A stretch of DNA of 64,000 bases from Metallyticus violacea (taxonomy: Eukaryota > Arthropoda > Insecta > Mantodea > Metallyticidae). Position numbers and translations under genes: made by a program. The notes beneath the pieces are model-generated. The model was given only the letters and a program-made list of their open reading frames with translations, was not told the origin of the DNA and did not search any database. Location of the stretch: positions 24,664,001-24,728,000 of the forward strand of contig CM060834.1 of the NCBI GenBank assembly GCA_030762175.1, read 5' to 3'. Below are positions 36,454-47,084 of this stretch, piece by piece; within the stretch, counting starts at the first letter, position 1; each line of letters starts with the position of its first letter.

Positions 36454-36805
36454 CTTTAGCGACTGTAGTAGCCTTCTCTGTCTCACTGGGTGCTGTGCTC
36501 TCCTCTTCACTAGTTTTGCTGGCCTCACTGGTTTTGCTGGTCTCCCTGCTTTCACTGGGAGTATCTGATTTGCTTGGTTTACTCGATTTGCTTACATCAT
36601 TTGGCTTGGCAGCAGCTGTTGGTTCTGGTACCTGTGACAGGGTCTGACAAATCTTACGCCATATATTGTCAAATGAGTCACGACCCATGTAATCTGCATT
36701 TCCTTGTTCCCAAGCCTGCCTCCTCATATGTTCCTCCAGAGCTGTCTGTTCTGCAGTGCGTGGTACACCCAGTGTCAGCTGTGCAAGAGCTCCTGCAAGG
36801 CCAGC
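36454..36805 (-). CDS. Gyg: Glycogenin, exon with the glycogen-synthase-binding motif
   Basis: The acceptor 'ttgtcaattgtttcag' precedes GCT at 36805 (phase 0), giving AGLAGALAQLTLGVPRTAEQ. This is followed by 'MRRQAWEQGNADYMGRDSFD', then NIWRKICQTLSQ, at residues about 32-63. It matches the conserved glycogenin C-terminal motif (human ...[28 protein letters not shown]), which recruits glycogen synthase to the primer. Here it is followed by a Ser/Thr/Glu/Lys-rich segment (KSSKPSKSDTPSESRETSKT..). The donor AAAG|GTGGGG ends the exon at 36454 in phase 1. Read through the donor, the frame continues GDQEI and stops at 36434, giving a short C-terminus. Spliced, it joins the Pro-rich exon. The motif makes the gene assignment firm. 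Confidence 0.92.
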
Positions 36806-36949
36806 CTGAAACAATTGACAATCAACTTAATATGTTTCCAAAACTTTTTAGCAGTTCAACATATTAAAATAAACATATTGAGAAGTGAAATGAGCAGGTA
36901 TGTGATGGGTTGGTTAGAAATACGAACATATAATTTTAACTAAAATTGT

Positions 36950-37260
36950 TAATTGGAACATTGCACAGTGGAGCTAATCATATATTAAGATCAATGTGTG
37001 ATTGAGTTGAACTAACACTATTTTGCTCCATTTGCTTTTTTAAATATGTAGGACTGGTTTCAGCATCCCTTCATTTGCATCATCAGTCCCTAGTTCACTC
37101 AACTAGGCTGACAATAGGATGATGCGAACGAAGGGTTCCTGAAACTGGTCCTACATATTTGAACAAGTAAGTGGGGCAAAAGAGTGTTAGTTCGACTCAA
37201 TCACACAATGATCTTAATATATAATTTTAAGTTTGAATTTACACTGGATATTGCATATAG
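36950..37260. repeat. Fold-back element (family F1) with hammerhead-like core
   Basis: A long imperfect inverted repeat. The left arm 'gtgtgattgagttgaactaa' (about 36994) is mirrored around 37180-37207. The upstream flank 'ttaattggaac', then 'ttgcacagtg', is shared with the element at 56537. The arms carry 'ggactggtttcagcatccc' and the reciprocal 'ctgaaactggtcctacat', with CATCATCAG in the left arm. Size and symmetry suggest a non-autonomous element related to Penelope-like retroelements. Confidence 0.7.
37052..37086 (-). ncRNA. Hammerhead-ribozyme-like motif in fold-back element
   Basis: The minus strand reads CTGATGA (37086-37080), a weak stem II with GCA/TGC pairing, then GAAA (37061-37058) and a short CCAGTCC. 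The core order is that of a type I hammerhead, but stem II is short and flanked by a U.U mismatch. The motif is degenerate, and activity is doubtful. Confidence 0.3.
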
Positions 37261-37599
37261 AAAAAACTATATAGATATTTTATGCAACTGAGCATATTGC
37301 CCTTGCCAAGTTTCTATATCAAAGATATATTGGTTTATGTAAAAAGCAATCTTAGTAACCTATCAGTAAATACAGATTTAAACTCACATAATAAAACAAA
37401 CACAAAATGTATGTAAATCCTGGAAAATCAACAATCTTTTAAACACAGTGAGAGAACATTATATTATAAGCTACCTGACTAGTTAAAAAATATAAGATCA
37501 GTAAATAATTTTAAAAAATGTACATAAACTCTTAGAACTTAAGCAGTATTATTCAATTTTTTTTCTCTTTACATTATAATTGGTTTCTATTGGTTTAAT

Positions 37600-38770
37600 A
37601 TCAATAATAAAATTAGTCAACTTATCTCGACAAAATGGCTTATTCCTTAATTTTATGCTTGTGTTCTTGCATGCTTCACATGCTTTCTGATTTTAGAAAT
37701 GCTCTTTTCTCCCATAAAAATATAGTCCTAGCAAAATGTTTCAGTTTAATTTGTATTATATTTTTAAAGATAATGTAAATAAATGTTTATAAAGAATATA
37801 AATTTTTTCCTTTTTTATTATCTTATGATCAGCTATAGCTAAATATAGTGTAATGAAAATTTAACAACAAATACTATATTTTATAGTATTTTACATCAAT
37901 TTGAAGTTTGCTATGTCTTCAACATAAGCTATAAAAGTACAAAAATGAAAAGCTAATGAGCACTGATGTGAAAGTAGAAACATGAAACTTTTTATTAATT
38001 ATGTGGTAAATTTAGATGAAGATTCTGAAATAAATGGCACTAATGCAGACTAAACAAGTTGTGATTAATGTTATCTGAAACATCCATGTACGAAGAGCAA
38101 TCAGTTATAGACCACTTTAGCTTCTTAAAAGAATTATATAATATTACCACAATGTTTACTACAATTGTATAATTTAGTTCCATCATCTTAGTATGCAAAG
38201 GAACTGGATACTAATAAAAATTAGTTCAATTAAAAATATACCTTTTCAGTCACATCTTATATATAGAGAAGGATTTCATATAATCAAAAAATAATTGTAT
38301 TAACTTTTCTCAATTTAATTAATTCACCTTTGTGAATATACTAAATGTAAATACTTTATGTTACCATTTTATAAATATTCTAGATATAAATATTTTAAGT
38401 TACCAATAATATGTTCTTACCCCCTAAGATGGCTCTTTAAAGTAAACTATATAAACAAAACTATCATCTCTGACAAACTTTACACCAGAGTTAACATTTG
38501 TAAATATGAGGAATGTGAAAATTTCATCAAATGTACATAATGTATGTAATTTCTGATGAAATCTGCATTATAGAGTTCAACTAACTCTTTTAGAGTTGGC
38601 TAAACTCATCATATAATCCATAGATTAAAGTGTTATATGATAAGATATTATATCATAATCCTCTTTAATACTTAGCAAAAGGTTTAGTTTAGTCTTTTTC
38701 ATCACTTGCTTTGGTGGATTAATACATTCTGATCTGAAATTGGTGTTCTGTGCTTTTGGGATAGTTACCC
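37600..38770 (+). repeat. Diverged dispersed repeat, copy 1 (pairs with 55.9-56.5 kb)
   Basis: Blocks such as 'gttgtgattaatgttatctg', 'acatccatgta' and 'gaccacttta' (38058-38125) recur in the same order and orientation at 56251-56307. Further matches occur at 37720-37900 and 38690-38750. No coding potential was recognised. It is either an unclassified repeat or an intra-intron duplication. Confidence 0.6.
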
Positions 38771-39039
38771 AATAATAAGTGAACATGTTTTTTCAAACTA
38801 TAGAAGAGGGCCAGAAAAATAATAAATGGAGTAAGGAGATTTATACATGGCTATTTTTTTTTAAGAATTAAGAACTCTTCGTTCTTGCAAAAATGTATAT
38901 CCTAGAGGTATATTTTAAAATAAATACCCCATAATATTTAAATCAGAGCAAAGAAATCCATGGTTATAACACACACAGATTTTAATATAGGCTTTTGTAG
39001 AACAAATATATAGTTTTAAATATACGTAATAAATTATTA

Positions 39040-40030
39040 ATTAGCTGGTATGTGGATTTAATACACTTATGCTCCACTTACCATTAAATTATACAGAACA
39101 TGCTTCACAGGCAATTGCCTGCATCACCAGCAGTGTGTAAACTCCTGAATTTGTTGGTAGTTGGATGGACGTGACACAGATCTCTCCAAAAATGATGTGC
39201 AACTACTGATTTTTCCATCTGATTGTACTTGATGTTTCTCCAGTGTTCTACGAGTAACTACAATGCCTCATTTTGTTTTGCCAACATACACTTTGTTGCA
39301 TTCCAAACAGCTTACTTTATAGATTCCTGACTTCTCCTCACTAGTGATTCTGTCATCATTGGAATTGAGCAGATTACTTAGGCTGAATTTGTTCACTAGG
39401 ACAAAGTAATACTGAGCTCTGAGTATTTTTTGAAATGTTTTGGTGGCCCAACGATAAGTAAATTTCCTGTGAATGGTTGTTTTCTTTCTTGTTGTCAATG
39501 TTATAACACATTTTAATCTCTTTTCACATTTGAATTTCTTGATTTTTTGTCTAAAATTTTTGTTGTATCATTAGATTTTGCAGTTTATATTGTATTAAGT
39601 ACTCTTTATTATATTCAAACTCATTCATGTATGGACATGTTGAAGAGTCTATGTGCTAAGCTGTTGAAGATTGTGTGTTTGTGTGTTGTAGGATTGAAGC
39701 CACTTGCTTTTATGTAATTGTCACAGTGTATCCTTTCTGCATATTCTAGATTTCAAATTATTGCCCGTTGTTAAAATCTTCAAATCAAGGAAAGGAATCA
39801 TGTTGCCATGTTCTATTTCAGATGTGAATTTATTTCTCTATCTTGTAGATTTAACAATTTTTAAGCATTATCCAAGTGTTTCTTATTAACTACTGCAAAG
39901 ATATCAGCAACATATCTGTGCCAGACTTTAAAAATATATGGAAATGATTTGGTGATGTTCATTTCTAAGTTACTCATATATAAATGAACCATAAAAGATA
40001 ATGGCTTTCTCAATAGCTAATAAAAATTGC
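39040..40030 (-). pseudogene. Penelope-like retroelement relic (RT end plus GIY-YIG)
   Basis: Minus-strand pieces in order: 'LYMSNLEMNITKSFPYIFKV', then 'WHRYVADIFAVVNKKHLDNA' (RT motif with YVDD altered to YVAD), 'DNYIKASGFNPTTHKHTIFN' with SLAHRL after it, then 'SGIYKVSCLECNKVYVGKTK' (39268-39340). The last is the GIY-YIG endonuclease signature (GxYK..C..YVGxT) that characterises Penelope-like elements. Stops and frameshifts make it inactive. It is followed at its low-coordinate end by a hammerhead-like remnant. Confidence 0.82.
39096..39130 (-). ncRNA. Degenerate hammerhead-like motif next to the Penelope-like relic
   Basis: The minus strand reads CTGGTGA (one change from CTGATGA), a strong six-pair stem II (CAGGCA..TGCCTG), then GAAG (one change from GAAA) and the palindromic GCATGT with UC at the expected cleavage site. 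Penelope-like elements are known to carry hammerhead ribozymes. The two core substitutions predict an inactive remnant. Confidence 0.4.
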
Positions 40031-40926
40031 TTCACTGTATTAGGTTCTGACACAAACTTGGTCCTATATATAAATAAAAATGAAAATTGGTAATAAAATT
40101 TACTGTTAGCCTTCAACACCTTTAACAGAAGTCAAAAACAAGAAATTCAAATTTAAGAAACAACTGAAATCTTATATAACTTCTATTCTATTAATGAATT
40201 GACATGCAATGTACAAAGAGGTTAATATGCTATATTGCTATTGCATACAGTGGAAAATGTTATAAAAAATCATTAATTGCTGTCTCAAATGGTTTGGAAT
40301 CATTGACTAGATTAATTGTAATTGTTTGCTGTAAATTCCATTTTTGTTTTTGTTTTTGTTTTCAAGAAAACTATAACTACTATACTATAACTACTAGGTA
40401 AATCCTATATTTATCAAGGATTTTTTGATTGCCTGCCAGTTTCATCCCAATGTCAAGTCATTTTTGTGTAAAATAACCATGACTTTAATTTTCTTGCAAT
40501 TTTTACTTTTAATTGTGAGATAATGGGTCCAACATTGAACAGAAACTTTTAATGCTTAGCTGAATAAACATTACTTTTATATTAAGGATAAGGCTTAAAC
40601 AGAATTCACGTAAAATCAGCATCAAGCAATTAATGGAATACTATTAAAATGATAAATATTATATAAAAACCATGCTTCAACTTATTTATTATACCAGTTT
40701 CTTTCTTTTATGCTAGCCTTTCCTTTTTGAAATCAATTCCACTCCTATCTAGCTGAAGTTTTGCCATGACTTAACAATGTTCCCAACAGATATTGTTTTG
40801 AACTGGTAATAGTTTACATCACACATTTCTAATAAATGAAAATATGTTTAGGTTGTACTAAGGTATTTAATAAGGTGTGCATTTATGAACTATAACAGCA
40901 TCCAAACATTAGAATACTATATGAAA

Positions 40927-40969
40927 ATTATAATTAATCTGTTGTCTAACACAACAGATTAATTATAAT
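40927..40969. repeat. Perfect 19-bp hairpin with 5-base loop
   Basis: 'attataattaatctgttgt' at 40927-40945 is exactly reverse-complemented at 40951-40969, with CTAAC between. It is AT-rich, with no surrounding element recognised. It may be the core of a small palindromic repeat. Confidence 0.9.
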
Positions 40970-41843
40970 ACTATATTATACACAGATATTAGAATACTAT
41001 ATTATAGCAGAACTGGCGATAAGGATGGGATGTTTTGCAAGATAAATAAAATAAGACTGCTAGAGTGGAGCATATACTTTTATACATAATTCACAAATAA
41101 CAAATCTTCCAACCAAGGGAAATATGGTGAAAAAGAGCATGAATAGGGTGGCATTGAATCTTCAAGAGTAATACAGAAGATGTATAATGTCATTTAGGAG
41201 CCCACTAAGGTAGTCATATCAGCATCAGCTACATTAGAAGAATAATATGTGGATTTGCTCTGCCACACTGATGCACAGAGAAGTTTCTTTTATCAAAGGA
41301 TCCATGTGCTATTCAAAATCTAGGCCAGGGATGGTCAACCGAAGCTATTGGAGGTAAATTCTAGAGGTTTATAAATGCATTACTTCTAACACTGTGCACA
41401 GAATCTTTGTATTTATTAGATAAAGTCTATCAGTAAAAATTTCTCTACATTTGGAGTTTGCTCAGTCAATTTGGATTTTATGATACAGCTTCACAATCTT
41501 GTGCATACGAATAATTTAGTTTGATATTTTTCTGAAGAAAAAATAGACCCATTGGTATAACTATTGAAATGTTTTGCATAATATAGTTATTGCAGAAAAG
41601 ACTTTCAAGATTGCTTTAAAATTTGAAATTGTACATATATTAGTCAATTTCAAAGGCCCTATATTATTTTTCTTAACAAAATATTTTTAAATTTTCATTA
41701 TTTTGAACAAAAAATTATGATTTCAAATATATTTCAGATTTATGGCATAATAATTAGTTTATCCATTTGCATGTAAAATATGGGATAGCATTGTGAGGGA
41801 ATATTACAATGAGAAAAATGGGGAAGATCTTTAAGGTAAATGA

Positions 41844-42132
41844 GTTTTTTTTTTTTTAATTAATGTTTAATGCCTGTTTTTACTGCTGAGGCACCACAGG
41901 CGGTGGACACTGATGATACATGAGATGAAATGATATATTGGGAAAGGATTTTTTTTTTTTAAAGGAAGGAAATGTTCCAGGCCTAAGTTTAGGGTACCTG
42001 GCATTTGGCATTTATGAGGACTGAGGAAAACCTGGAAAAACCTCAGTCAGAGAGGACGGTCCTGACGGGATTTGACTCTAGACCTCCTGCTCACGAGTCC
42101 ATGCCTTAACGACCTCGGCCACCCATGGCGGT
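41844..42132 (-). repeat. SINE family A in glycogenin intron
   Basis: A full-length minus-strand copy from a T-run to the head complement 'acgacctcggccacccatgg'. A short deletion removes part of the 'ggtacctccccggcatttgcc' region. Some CpGs are retained in the head, fewer in the tail ('tgtttaatgcctgttttta'). Confidence 0.9.
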
Positions 42133-42141
42133 AGAGAGAGA

Positions 42142-42143
<2 letters not shown>

Positions 42144-42209
<66 letters not shown>
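42144..42209. repeat. (CA)n(TA)n microsatellite
   Basis: A CA run changing to a TA run, immediately beyond the SINE head. The minus-strand open frame there is an artefact of the repeat. Confidence 0.95.
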
Positions 42210-42212
<3 letters not shown>

Positions 42213-42339
42213 GATACATTTTCAAAATAATCATCTTAACTGAGAAACCCAATGTATTATGAATCAACTTGCAGCATTTACACAGGTGTTTCCTGCCATT
42301 GGCTGGAAAAGGCCACATTAGCCTTAGTTGTCAATGTGT

Positions 42340-43135
42340 ATCTTAGTGGTTGAGTTCAGCTATTATGAATGGCCTTTTTTGTTCTGTATTTAATTATGAA
42401 GTAAATTATGGCTTATAAATGTTTTCTACAACACATCATGTATTTATTTATGGTTCATGTATGCTAACTCAAGTCATCTCATCAAGTTCAAAGACAATTT
42501 GAAGAAATGTTCCCAAGTGTAAAAGTTCCAGGTCATACAACAATCCAAAATCTTTAAAATAAAATTCAGGCCACAGGTAGTGCTCAGTTTAAGAAACATT
42601 CAGTATAGAGTTCTCACCAAAGAAACATTAAATGACATCTTTCATCACTTGAAGAATTCCCAAAATATAACTTAAGACATCTTTCACAACAAACAGGCAT
42701 TTCTTATGGCTCTGTGCAAAGAACTACTAAATTGCAAAGGTTAAAACCATCTAAAACAACTGTGGTATGCACAAATAAAAGTATGCCCAATTTTATTTAA
42801 AGAATTAACCAATAGGGAGTGTGATTTCACCTTTTTCAACAAGACTCTGTCATAGCTCACACAACAAATATTTTGATGAGAGAAATTGAAAGTGTTTCAG
42901 AATGTCAAATTTATTAATAAGGATTTGTGGCTCCCTTGGTCCTCTGATATAATCTAATGCAACTTTTATCTCTGGAGTAAATTAAAAAATACCATACACA
43001 AGACAAGCCCACAAATCCTGGAAGAACTGAAACAAAACATTCATCAGCAAATAGCCAGCATTACTCGATGTGAGCTACAGAGAGTGAAAGACAGTTTTTT
43101 TAAAAAGGCATTAAAAATATATGGATAATTGCAAT
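42340..43135 (+). pseudogene. DDE transposase relic (DUF4817-like), copy 1 of a shared subfamily
   Basis: The translation shows 'QFEEMFPSVKVPGHTTIQNL' (HTH), 'YNLRHLSQQTGISYGSVQRT' (second HTH), 'FHLFQQDSVIAHTTNILMRE' near 42830-42890 (second Asp block), and 'NTIYTRQAHKSWKN' to 'SITRCELQRVKDSFFK' at the C-terminus. Multiple stops occur. It aligns with 63405-64000 along its length, including the non-coding 5' stretch 'ttttgttctgtatttaat', so the two are copies of one element. Confidence 0.8.
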
Positions 43136-44050
43136 GACCAGTTTCATCATTTCCTTTCATAAAGTTGGTAAGTAAATCTTTTAAAATAGTTAAGAAAACT
43201 GTCATATGGTTCTGTCAGTGCCAATCTATGATACCTGAAGATTGAAATTACCTCTGCCCTCATCTATAGGCAAAACACTGCAAGTTGATCCTTAGTTCAC
43301 TGGGTTGCTCTGTGTGCATATATATAAAGTTAGTGGATAAATCGCTAAAACTTGCACCACAAATATTTCTGAAATGGAAGGTGCTACTGATGTGCTACTT
43401 TTACGGAATTGATATTTAGACAAGGGCTCATAATTGTAGTCCATATACAGATGTTTATTAGAATGTGTATTGCTTGAAACTAGTCAAATTTTCTTTAAAT
43501 GGAACAATACCTATTGGCACCAAGAATAATACCACAGTAAATTAAAATATCAATGATATTTTTTGCAGGATTCTAATGCATATATGTGTATGTGTGTGTA
43601 TATATATATCTATGAAAGCATAAAAAAGATTGTAGAAAACAAAGATGAACCAAAAATTGTATGATACATATAAAGATTATATTCGATCTACACTTACAGG
43701 AAACACAAATAACTGGATCTCAAGATATATGGGGAAAGAATTATATAGTGGGCTATGAAAATAAATAAAGAGTATAAATCAAAATACATTAAAAACCATA
43801 AAAAAATTATCTAGCAGAAAATACATTTTACAGTTTTGAAGAGTTCACAATTAAATAAAACAGTACTTCTAAATTTATGTATATGTGCTTTAAAAACATA
43901 TATATTTTTGAGCTATATATACAAAGGATTAAATAAAATGAGAATGAAAAGGCAGCCATTTAAGTCATTTTCCAGTCTGACAGTTTGTTACAGACAACAT
44001 TTAACAGGAATAGTTTTGAACTGCGGGAATTTTCACAGTGAAATATAGTA

Positions 44051-44262
44051 TAACATAAATTATTATTGAGGAAATCACTCAAATTTCACTAATTTAGTTC
44101 CACTTACTTGGACATGTTTCAAAGGCGGTTGCCTTCATCATCAGCATGATCCCAATGTCCGCTTCCCTGTGTGGTATTCAGATGTCGCTCCGTAGATTTA
44201 GTAAGTGGAACTAAATTAGTGAAATTTTAGTGATTTTCTCAATAATAATTTGTTATGTTATT
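44051..44262. repeat. Fold-back element (family F2) with hammerhead-like core
   Basis: The arms 'tttcactaatttagttccac' (left, near 44085) and its complement (right, near 44203-44222) extend outwards through the AATAATAATTT block to 'aacataa' / 'ttatgtt'. The central loop contains 'gacatgtttcaaaggcggtt', then GCCTTCATCATCAGC. The symmetric arms and the ribozyme-like loop suggest a non-autonomous Penelope-related element. Confidence 0.75.
44111..44144 (-). ncRNA. Candidate hammerhead ribozyme
   Basis: The minus strand reads CTGATGA (44144-44138), stem II (AAGGC, loop AACC, GCCTT), GAAA (44120-44117) and then the palindromic ACATGT ending in GTC, the canonical cleavage triplet. All core nucleotides of a type I hammerhead are intact. 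The short palindromic stem III resembles the dimer-requiring hammerheads of Penelope-like elements. Stem I is only partly paired in this copy. Confidence 0.5.
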
Positions 44263-45494
44263 TAACAGGAAATTTGGAAGCCCTCCAGTATATGAATAAA
44301 TACAATTTGTTTTTTAATCTTACCTTAAAAAAGTTTTGTTGAAATTTTTTAAATAAAATATTGTGGCATGTAAACATTTTAAAAAATGTACATACCCATT
44401 GAAGTTTGTGAAAGCTTATTTAATGCAACAATAAGCCTGTTTCTGTTTATCATTCTTAGATTTCTCATATGAGAGTGAGAGTAGTTTAAAAAGTTCCAAT
44501 ACTAGTTTAGCTGGCCAGCAGTTAGATTCCATGTGTCACCATAATTTTCTTGCATATTAAATAACAGAGTTTGGTATTCACCCTCCTTACAGTAGGTGCT
44601 GGAAACATTGTTCATTTTCTGACCACAATCAATGTTATCTTAGGAAATTATCATTGATAAACATCATTTTCATATTATTAATGAACCTAACTTTGTTTAG
44701 AATGTTTGTTTTAAGTTCCTTCAGTGTTTACGGTTAGTTGAATATACTCTATTTTTCAATGTACCAAAGATGAATATCATAAGTTCTGGAAAATGAGGGG
44801 GGACTTTAATGGAAGTTCTTGTTTCATCAAGTATAAGTTGTGAGCACACGATGTCTTTTGATTTTAATTTCCAGTCAGTCATAGAACCTAATTCATTAAG
44901 CTTCCATGTTAACTTGAACATTTCTCATGTTGGAACCAGGCTGCCAGAAATTTATGCTTAAATACTTGTCTCATTCAGTACATAATTTCTGTACCTAATA
45001 TATGCTTTGATGATGAATATATAACTATGCAATGAATATCTGACATAGTACAACCATCCGCACTATTTAATGCCTCGCTCTAGGCTGGACAATGGAATTG
45101 CCTGACTCTGTTGAAGTCCTGCTCACAACTAACTGGAAGAGAGAATAGTGCTGTGCATGCAATGTGGTAAATCACAGTGATTGAAAGGGGATAGGTTGAC
45201 TAAATTATGAGACTTCTAAACTGCTTTCACAGTACCATAAATAAAATATTGCCAAAAAAATTAGTTTATTGTGATATTATAGAAGTTTTATTAAATCAGT
45301 TTTTCTAAACTTATGACTACTTTTAACTATGTGTGAATAAAATGTCTATCTAGAGTACTCAAGTAAAACGTATTTTTCTTTGCAAACTGTTCACAGATCA
45401 TTAACATGTTTATACTATTACAAGTCTTCATATAAATCCTTGTCCAAAATAATTATTTGAGAGAAAAACAACTGATAACTGCTCAAATACTTAC

Positions 45495-47084
45495 ATCAGC
45501 CCCAGCAGCTTCTGATGCTCTGTCCACATTGTTGGCAAGATTTAAGCATTTGCTCTCAATGGCTACATTAACACACTTGCAGTTACTAAGAGAGTGGTGT
45601 TTGGATGAAGGATTGGAGTGGGAATTATCATTTTCTCCATGTTTTTCCCAAGAGGGTGGTGGCACACTGTAAATTTGTATAAGTGCATTTAGCTGTTTCA
45701 GGCTATGTTCATCATGTTGCTGAATGTGATGTTGATTAAGTTGGAGTTTATCTTCTTTAGATTTGTCAAGCTGGTGTTTTTGATGTGGATGGTCTTGAAG
45801 TATGTGATGGGACTGATTAGGGAAATGCTCCACATGATGGACCTGATTCTGATGCACTTGGTGGGACTGATCATGATGATGCGCATGATGAATCTGATCC
45901 TGATGCATGTGGGGGGAAAGATATTGATGATGGTAATGTTCACAATGTGGCTGCTCCTGATGCATCTGGTTGAACTGATCTTGATGAATATTGTGGAACT
46001 GATCATGATGCACATGAAGGGGCTGATCATTATGTTGCTCATGATGTGGCTGTTCAAGATGCATGTAGTGGGACTGATCCTGGTGTGTATTGTGGAACTG
46101 ATCATGATGAGCATGATGGGGTTGATCATGGTGATGATGCTCATGATGTGGCTGCTCCCATTGCATTTGGTGGGACTGCTCCTGATGCATGTGGTGGGGC
46201 TGATTTTGATGTACATTGTGAGACTGATCATGATGCACATGATGGGACTGATTATGGTATTGTTCTTGATGCGGTTGATCCTGATGCAAATGATGGGGCT
46301 GATTATGGTGTTGCTCTTGATGCGGTTGATCCTGATGCAAATGATGGGGCTGATGTTGGTGCTGAAGATGACTGGGCTGATCATAATGCTGTTGCAAAAG
46401 ACAGGACTGACCCTGATCATGATAATGCTGCACATGATGAAACTGATTATCATGGGGTTTATCATGATGAATTTGATGGGTCTGGCTATGATGATGTTGC
46501 TGATCATGATGAATGTGTTGAGACTGATTGTGATGCTGTTGCCTATAATGGAATTGATCATAACTTTTTTGACGAGATTGATCACACTGATGATGCTTAT
46601 GGTATGATTCATTACGACATAGTTGTGCTGTATGCTGATCTTGGTGATGGTGATCCTGATTATTTTGCTGCTGACTGTACTGCTGATATTGCTCATGCCA
46701 TTGTTTCTCATTTTGGGAGCTATATGAGTGATGTTTGGTCTGAGAGGATTGTGGTCGGCTCTTTAAGGAATTGCTACTTTGAATATGATGTCTGTGCCAC
46801 CCTGATTGCCTTTCATCATATTTGAAAGCTTCCTTTTGCTGTTTTGATCCATGATAGTCAAATGGCACTACAAGGTTATTTTGTTTAATTCTAGGAGTTT
46901 CTACATAGTTTTCCCAAGGATCCCCAAAACCAAGGATAGAATCTTCAGTATAAGGAGTAATGGATATTGGTGGGAATTCTGCATATACAGACATAGGTTC
47001 TAGTTTTTGGAAAAAATCGGTGATGAAATGTGAGACTGCTGTCATGGCAGAATCTACTCGTGTCTCGTGTGAACTGCGGTGTGC
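45495..47084 (-). CDS. Gyg: Glycogenin, His/Gln-rich symmetric exon (530 codons)
   Basis: The acceptor TTAG ends at 47085 and the donor GAT|GTAAGT is at 45494 and downward. The length is 1590 bases, exactly 530 codons, phase 0 at both sides, so inclusion or skipping keeps the frame. It begins AHRSSHETRVDSAMTAVSHF, then an ordered-looking stretch (FFQKLEPMSVYAEFPPISIT, PYTEDSILGFGDPWENYVE). From about residue 96 to 450 it is a degenerate repeat of HHxHxDQ/HQEQPHH units, very rich in His, Gln and Asp. It ends with a non-repetitive part (QIYSVPPPSWEKHGEND, ASEAAGAD). Joined to its neighbours it reads ..LSPEM-[530]-AGLAGALAQ... The gene assignment rests on strand, splice sites and phase. Possible roles (metal binding, condensation, glycogen-particle spacing) are guesses. 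Confidence 0.78.
46256..46357 (-). repeat. 51-bp tandem repeat in the His-rich exon
   Basis: Two adjacent near-identical 51-base units encode the 17-residue block HHLHQDQPHQEQHHNQP and its copy. They are the most recent duplication in the otherwise diverged His-rich repeat. Confidence 0.75.

Larger units (their letters stand above)
36806..45494 (-). other. Glycogenin intron between the His-rich and C-terminal exons
   Basis: 8.7 kb with donor GTAAGT at 45494-45489 and acceptor TTTCAG ending at 36806. It is filled with fold-back elements, a Penelope-like relic, a SINE, a DDE transposase relic and microsatellites, listed individually. Between them I saw no exon-like open frame. Confidence 0.7.

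Noticed and set aside
42106..42318. Open frame with alternating Tyr/Ile and Val/Cys
   Set aside because: Translation of a (CA)n(TA)n microsatellite and a SINE head.
45705..46825. Met/Leu-rich and Asp/His-rich plus-strand frames, and an Ile/Ser-rich minus frame, over the His-rich exon
   Set aside because: Shadow frames of the CAY/CAR-type repeat. Only the His/Gln frame runs the full exon between matching splice sites.
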